From a virus, in IMG/VR virus record IMGVR_UViG_3300025101_000093, positions 1-32,927 of that record: DNA of 32,927 nt, one strand, 5' to 3'. The first letter of the stretch is position 1; every line of letters starts with the position of its first letter. This document shows positions 30,048-32,927 of this stretch, in pieces. The notes beneath the pieces were generated by a model that had not been told where the DNA came from, ran no database searches, and saw only the letters and a list, made by a program, of their open reading frames with translations. The position numbers were made by a program, and so were the translations under genes.

Positions 30048-32092
30048 TAATTTCTTTGTTTATTAATTATTTGTTTTGATAAATTTCTTCTTTGATTATA
30101 TTCCTTTTCTCCATATATGGTTCTACTATAAGCATTGTAGTTTCCATTTCTTATTGCATCCAACATGGCTTTATATTGTGGGTTACCACTAGTTAACCCT
30201 TCTTTTAAAAACATAGTAGAGTAAACCATATACTCTCCTGGATTATTTGCTATCCTTTTTTTGTTTAGATCTGTTTCGTTTGGTGTAAAATCAAAAGGAT
30301 ATGCTCTATCTTGCTGCGAATCTAAGTATAAATCTGCCATTAACAAAGGAACTGCCTGTTGAATTTGCACTGAAGGTATTGAAGCCATGCCCAATCCTAC
30401 TGTAAGCTGTTGGTCATAACTATTAATTATTTTGTCAACATCCTGTTGATTAGATTGATTTAATAGTTTTTGTAGTTTTAGCTCATCTTTTACTTTCTGA
30501 GCTTCATAATAATCATTTCTTGCTTTTCTTTGTTCGTATATAGCCTGATCATTTAAAACTGTTTCTAATTTATCTGTTTGTAAGTGATCGTTTATAGACA
30601 TATTCACGCTTTGCGAACTCATATCAACTACTTTATAATAATGGTCATCAGCAGTAATTAAATCGTCATCTCTTAGTTCTGCTATTATAACAGGCTGAAA
30701 TACTATATTTTTGTATTCATTCTGTAATTTTTTTCTATCCTCTTCATTTGTTACATCAGTTAATAGTATATCTCTACCGTCAGCAGATTTACCTTGATAT
30801 CCCACAAAATAACCTTCTAAATACAGATTGTCCATTATTGCGTCTTCTCCAGTAAAATCTTCTATAAATGGTAAATCCCCGTACCATCCAGCATCTATAT
30901 CTTCTTGCGTAATCATTCTTCCTCTAGAATCAAAGAGCCCTGCGGTAGAAACATTATCTACCCTTCTGTCGCCTGCATTGTATCTGCTTACCCCCTTAGC
31001 TAATTCTCCAAATACAGCGTTAGACATTTGTGTTTCCATCGTAGGATCAGTTAGTATTCTAGTAGAAGTAACTAGCTGTCTTCCTTTTGTTAATCCTAAA
31101 TAATTATCGTCTGAATAGTCTTTTGCAGTTTTACTATTGTCTACACCTCCAAATCTTTGCCAATTTTGAGAAGCTCCTGTTGCAAAATCTTTACTGTAAA
31201 CAGTACCGCCATCTAAATTGTAATTTTCAAAATACTGCGCTCCAGTTAGATTACCTGTAGAGTCTAACATTTTTTGGAATTCTAAAGAAGCGGTTGTATC
31301 TATCTCTTTACTACCGTAATACGCCTCTCCACCAAAATATGTTACTCCTCCAAAATTAGTTGTTTGTAATTCTCTATTTAAAAACATTTTCATGTCTTCT
31401 CTTGTAAATGTATATTGATTAGGGTCTAAACCTGTGTCGTTATACATATCTTTTTGTATAGCAACGTGATTTGAATTAATGATGTCATCTAAATCCAAAT
31501 TGTTAGTTACATCAAAAACTTGCATAGCTTGTCCTAAATAATCAGATCTTGGTCCAGTAAATACAAAAGCATCTGTTTTACCAGAAAGAAAATTATTATA
31601 TCTTTGTTTTGACCCTTGTGTTATAAATCTTCCATTTCCATCTGGGTCTTGTGCGTGCGCATGATACAACTCTAAATTAGCTTTGTTTTTGTTTACCCTT
31701 AATGATATAGGGTTATTCATTAATTTATTTTTATACTCTGCAACTAAATAATCTAAATTACCGTACAATCTAGCGTTATCTACTGATCCGTGTGTTCTTA
31801 AAACATTTTGTATATCTCCCCAACCCGAAAGCTCTTCATGCCATGAAACAAAATCATCTATATCTTTTTGTCTTGAAAAATTATTTTTTGTATATAAGTC
31901 TTTTTGTGCAAGATTTGCAGCATTAATCAAATCCTGCTGCATTGCGTTTTGCCTATTAGCTTGTTGAAGCTGCTGGTTTTGTTGCTGCTGTTGAAATTGC
32001 ATTTGACGCATTGCGTTTGCGTCTCTTTGCTGCTGAATTAAACCAGCATTAGCCATTGGGCCTGTTAGTGCTTGATATAATGCGTAATCCAT
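30047..32092 (-). CDS. internal virion (core/ejection) protein candidate (681 aa)
   Basis: The N-terminus is Gln-rich and coiled (LIQQQRDANAMRQMQFQQQQ...), followed by a mixed alpha/beta body (ELSGWGDIQNVLRTHGSVDN, FVFTGPRSDYLGQAMQVFDV, DLPFIEDFTGEDAIMDNLYL) and a basic C-terminus (RRNLSKQIINKQRN). I recognise no family. Its place between a smaller core-like protein and a giant one recalls the T7 gp14-gp15-gp16 order, and crAss-like phages also have a set of very large virion proteins. So an injected core protein is the best guess. No signal peptide. Stop and next start overlap (TAATG). Confidence 0.55.
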   Translation of the reverse strand: MDYALYQALTGPMANAGLIQQQRDANAMRQMQFQQQQQNQQLQQANRQNAMQQDLINAANLAQKDLYTKNNFSRQKDIDDFVSWHEELSGWGDIQNVLRTHGSVDNARLYGNLDYLVAEYKNKLMNNPISLRVNKNKANLELYHAHAQDPDGNGRFITQGSKQRYNNFLSGKTDAFVFTGPRSDYLGQAMQVFDVTNNLDLDDIINSNHVAIQKDMYNDTGLDPNQYTFTREDMKMFLNRELQTTNFGGVTYFGGEAYYGSKEIDTTASLEFQKMLDSTGNLTGAQYFENYNLDGGTVYSKDFATGASQNWQRFGGVDNSKTAKDYSDDNYLGLTKGRQLVTSTRILTDPTMETQMSNAVFGELAKGVSRYNAGDRRVDNVSTAGLFDSRGRMITQEDIDAGWYGDLPFIEDFTGEDAIMDNLYLEGYFVGYQGKSADGRDILLTDVTNEEDRKKLQNEYKNIVFQPVIIAELRDDDLITADDHYYKVVDMSSQSVNMSINDHLQTDKLETVLNDQAIYEQRKARNDYYEAQKVKDELKLQKLLNQSNQQDVDKIINSYDQQLTVGLGMASIPSVQIQQAVPLLMADLYLDSQQDRAYPFDFTPNETDLNKKRIANNPGEYMVYSTMFLKEGLTSGNPQYKAMLDAIRNGNYNAYSRTIYGEKEYNQRRNLSKQIINKQRN

Positions 32093-32093
32093 A

Positions 32094-32927
32094 TTACTCT
32101 TCTAAATTTTTGTTGTTTTGATTATTTTGATTTAAAAACGCAAAAGGATTTTGACCTGTTTGCATATTAGCTATTGGATTAAAAAGATTTGTTAATCCTT
32201 GACCCATATTTTGCATAATAGCGTTTGTGTTCATACTAGCATAGCTATTCATTAAAGAAGAAAATGCTGAACCTACAAATCCTGCAGCAGCCTCTTTATC
32301 TTTTACCTGTCTTTCTAAATCTTCAGCTCTTTGCTCTTCAGTTCTTTGTATGTCAAAGTTTTCTTTAAAAAGCATCATGTTTTCATATTTTTCTAAATTT
32401 GCATTTTGTAGTTCTGCATCTTTAGCTGCATAATCTATGAGCGCTGCAGATCTTTGCGCATCAAGTACACCGCTTTGTGCTAAATATTTAGCCCTATCAC
32501 CACCTGTTCCTCTAACTGCATTCTCTAAACCTATTTGGTACGCTTTGTCTAATTCATTTTGAAACTCTCTTTCTTGATCTGGATGAAAACCCCTTTTAGA
32601 TAACTCTCTTGATTGTCTTAAGTGTTGCATAAACATAGGAGATAGTTCTGCTTTTTGCATAGGCTCTATCTCTTTCATGGCTGCGTCTAAACCCTGTTTA
32701 CCCATCACATATGAAATGATAGCTCCTGGTCCTCCTATACCGTCTAAAACAGCACCAGCTGTTTGTAATAAACTCTGGCCAATAGCTCCTGCATTTTCTA
32801 CAGCTGTTTGAAGACCAGTGCCTTTTCCATCATCTGTTGTTTCAACTTTAATTGTCTCGTTTGGATCTTCCTCTTCTTTAGTTGTATCTTTTTTGTCATC
32901 AGGTTCTTCACCTAAGACATACTCTTC
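32094..32927 (-). CDS. internal virion protein candidate, gp14-like position (partial at window edge)
   Basis: The frame is open from TAA at 32094 through the first available start codons (GTG 32708, ATG 32705) to the window edge, so those are internal and the real start lies beyond 32927. At least 277 residues are visible. The upstream part is acidic (KVETTDDGKG), then a Gly/Ala/Leu-rich hydrophobic stretch (AIGQSLLQTAGAVLDGIGGP, then GAIISYVMGKQG) that could insert in membranes. The body has RGTGGDRAKYLAQSGVLDAQ and a coiled coil (FDIQRTEEQRAEDLERQVKD), followed by AGFVGSAFSSLMNSY and an Asn/Gln-rich end. This layout and position suit a small ejected core protein of the T7 gp14 type. Function inferred. 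Confidence 0.6.
   Translation of the reverse strand, partial: EEYVLGEEPDDKKDTTKEEEDPNETIKVETTDDGKGTGLQTAVENAGAIGQSLLQTAGAVLDGIGGPGAIISYVMGKQGLDAAMKEIEPMQKAELSPMFMQHLRQSRELSKRGFHPDQEREFQNELDKAYQIGLENAVRGTGGDRAKYLAQSGVLDAQRSAALIDYAAKDAELQNANLEKYENMMLFKENFDIQRTEEQRAEDLERQVKDKEAAAGFVGSAFSSLMNSYASMNTNAIMQNMGQGLTNLFNPIANMQTGQNPFAFLNQNNQNNKNLEE

Noticed and set aside
32706-32708. GTG at 32708 as the true start of the last gene
   Set aside because: The frame remains open, with protein-like sequence, to the window edge, so this is an internal codon of a truncated gene.
1-32927. tRNA genes, integrase or insertion sequences
   Set aside because: None recognised on reading both strands; a covariance or profile search would be needed to exclude a tRNA firmly.

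Overview
The window looks like part of a lytic, probably podovirus-like phage of a marine Bacteroidota (flavobacterial) host. Four things suggest this. The DNA is very AT-rich. Starts lack Shine-Dalgarno sites and follow A-rich leaders. Several gaps carry the Bacteroidota -7 promoter motif TAnnTTTG. The cargo is flavobacterial in style: GCxD...DDGSC surface repeats and a tail resembling a type IX secretion (T9SS) sorting domain. Terminase, portal, capsid and polymerase genes are not in view and may lie outside. No tRNA, CRISPR array, integrase or insertion sequence was seen.

Layout. Positions 1-7655 are a tightly overlapping plus-strand block for replication and recombination: a GP88-like protein, small unknown proteins, a DnaB-type helicase, an HU-like protein, a Rad52-like annealing protein, an SSB-like protein, a RusA-like resolvase, a stand-alone DnaA domain-IV protein, a RecE-like PD-(D/E)XK exonuclease and a DUF3310 protein. 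The only sizeable gap in this block (5810-5927) carries two hairpins and promoter-like and DnaA-box-like sequence. At about 7655-7660 the block meets a long minus-strand late block head-on.

The late block is read from 32927 down to 7660. It starts with three virion or ejection-type proteins: one cut by the window edge, one of 681 aa, and one of 3820 aa. Then come two paralogous small virion proteins, a LamG-like protein and a run of envelope-directed proteins: a secreted beta-rich protein, a single-membrane-span coiled-coil protein, a thioredoxin-fold lipoprotein without CxxC, and a 635 aa repeat protein with a signal peptide and a T9SS-like C-terminus. Next are a Gly-rich protein, a holin-like protein, two more paralogous virion proteins, a DUF5675 protein, a tail fibre and, last, a calcineurin-like phosphoesterase with a helix-turn-helix-like N-terminus.

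The most striking item is the 3820 aa protein. It holds a zincin motif (HEAGH, residues 1102-1106) and, far downstream, DLDGD (2380-2384) in a context resembling the catalytic loop of double-psi-beta-barrel RNA polymerases. I infer a polymerase that is packaged, injected with the DNA and starts early transcription, comparable in role to the virion RNA polymerases of crAss-like phages or N4. The second is the phage-encoded putative T9SS cargo. Both are inferences from motifs read by eye; no database search or structure prediction was run.
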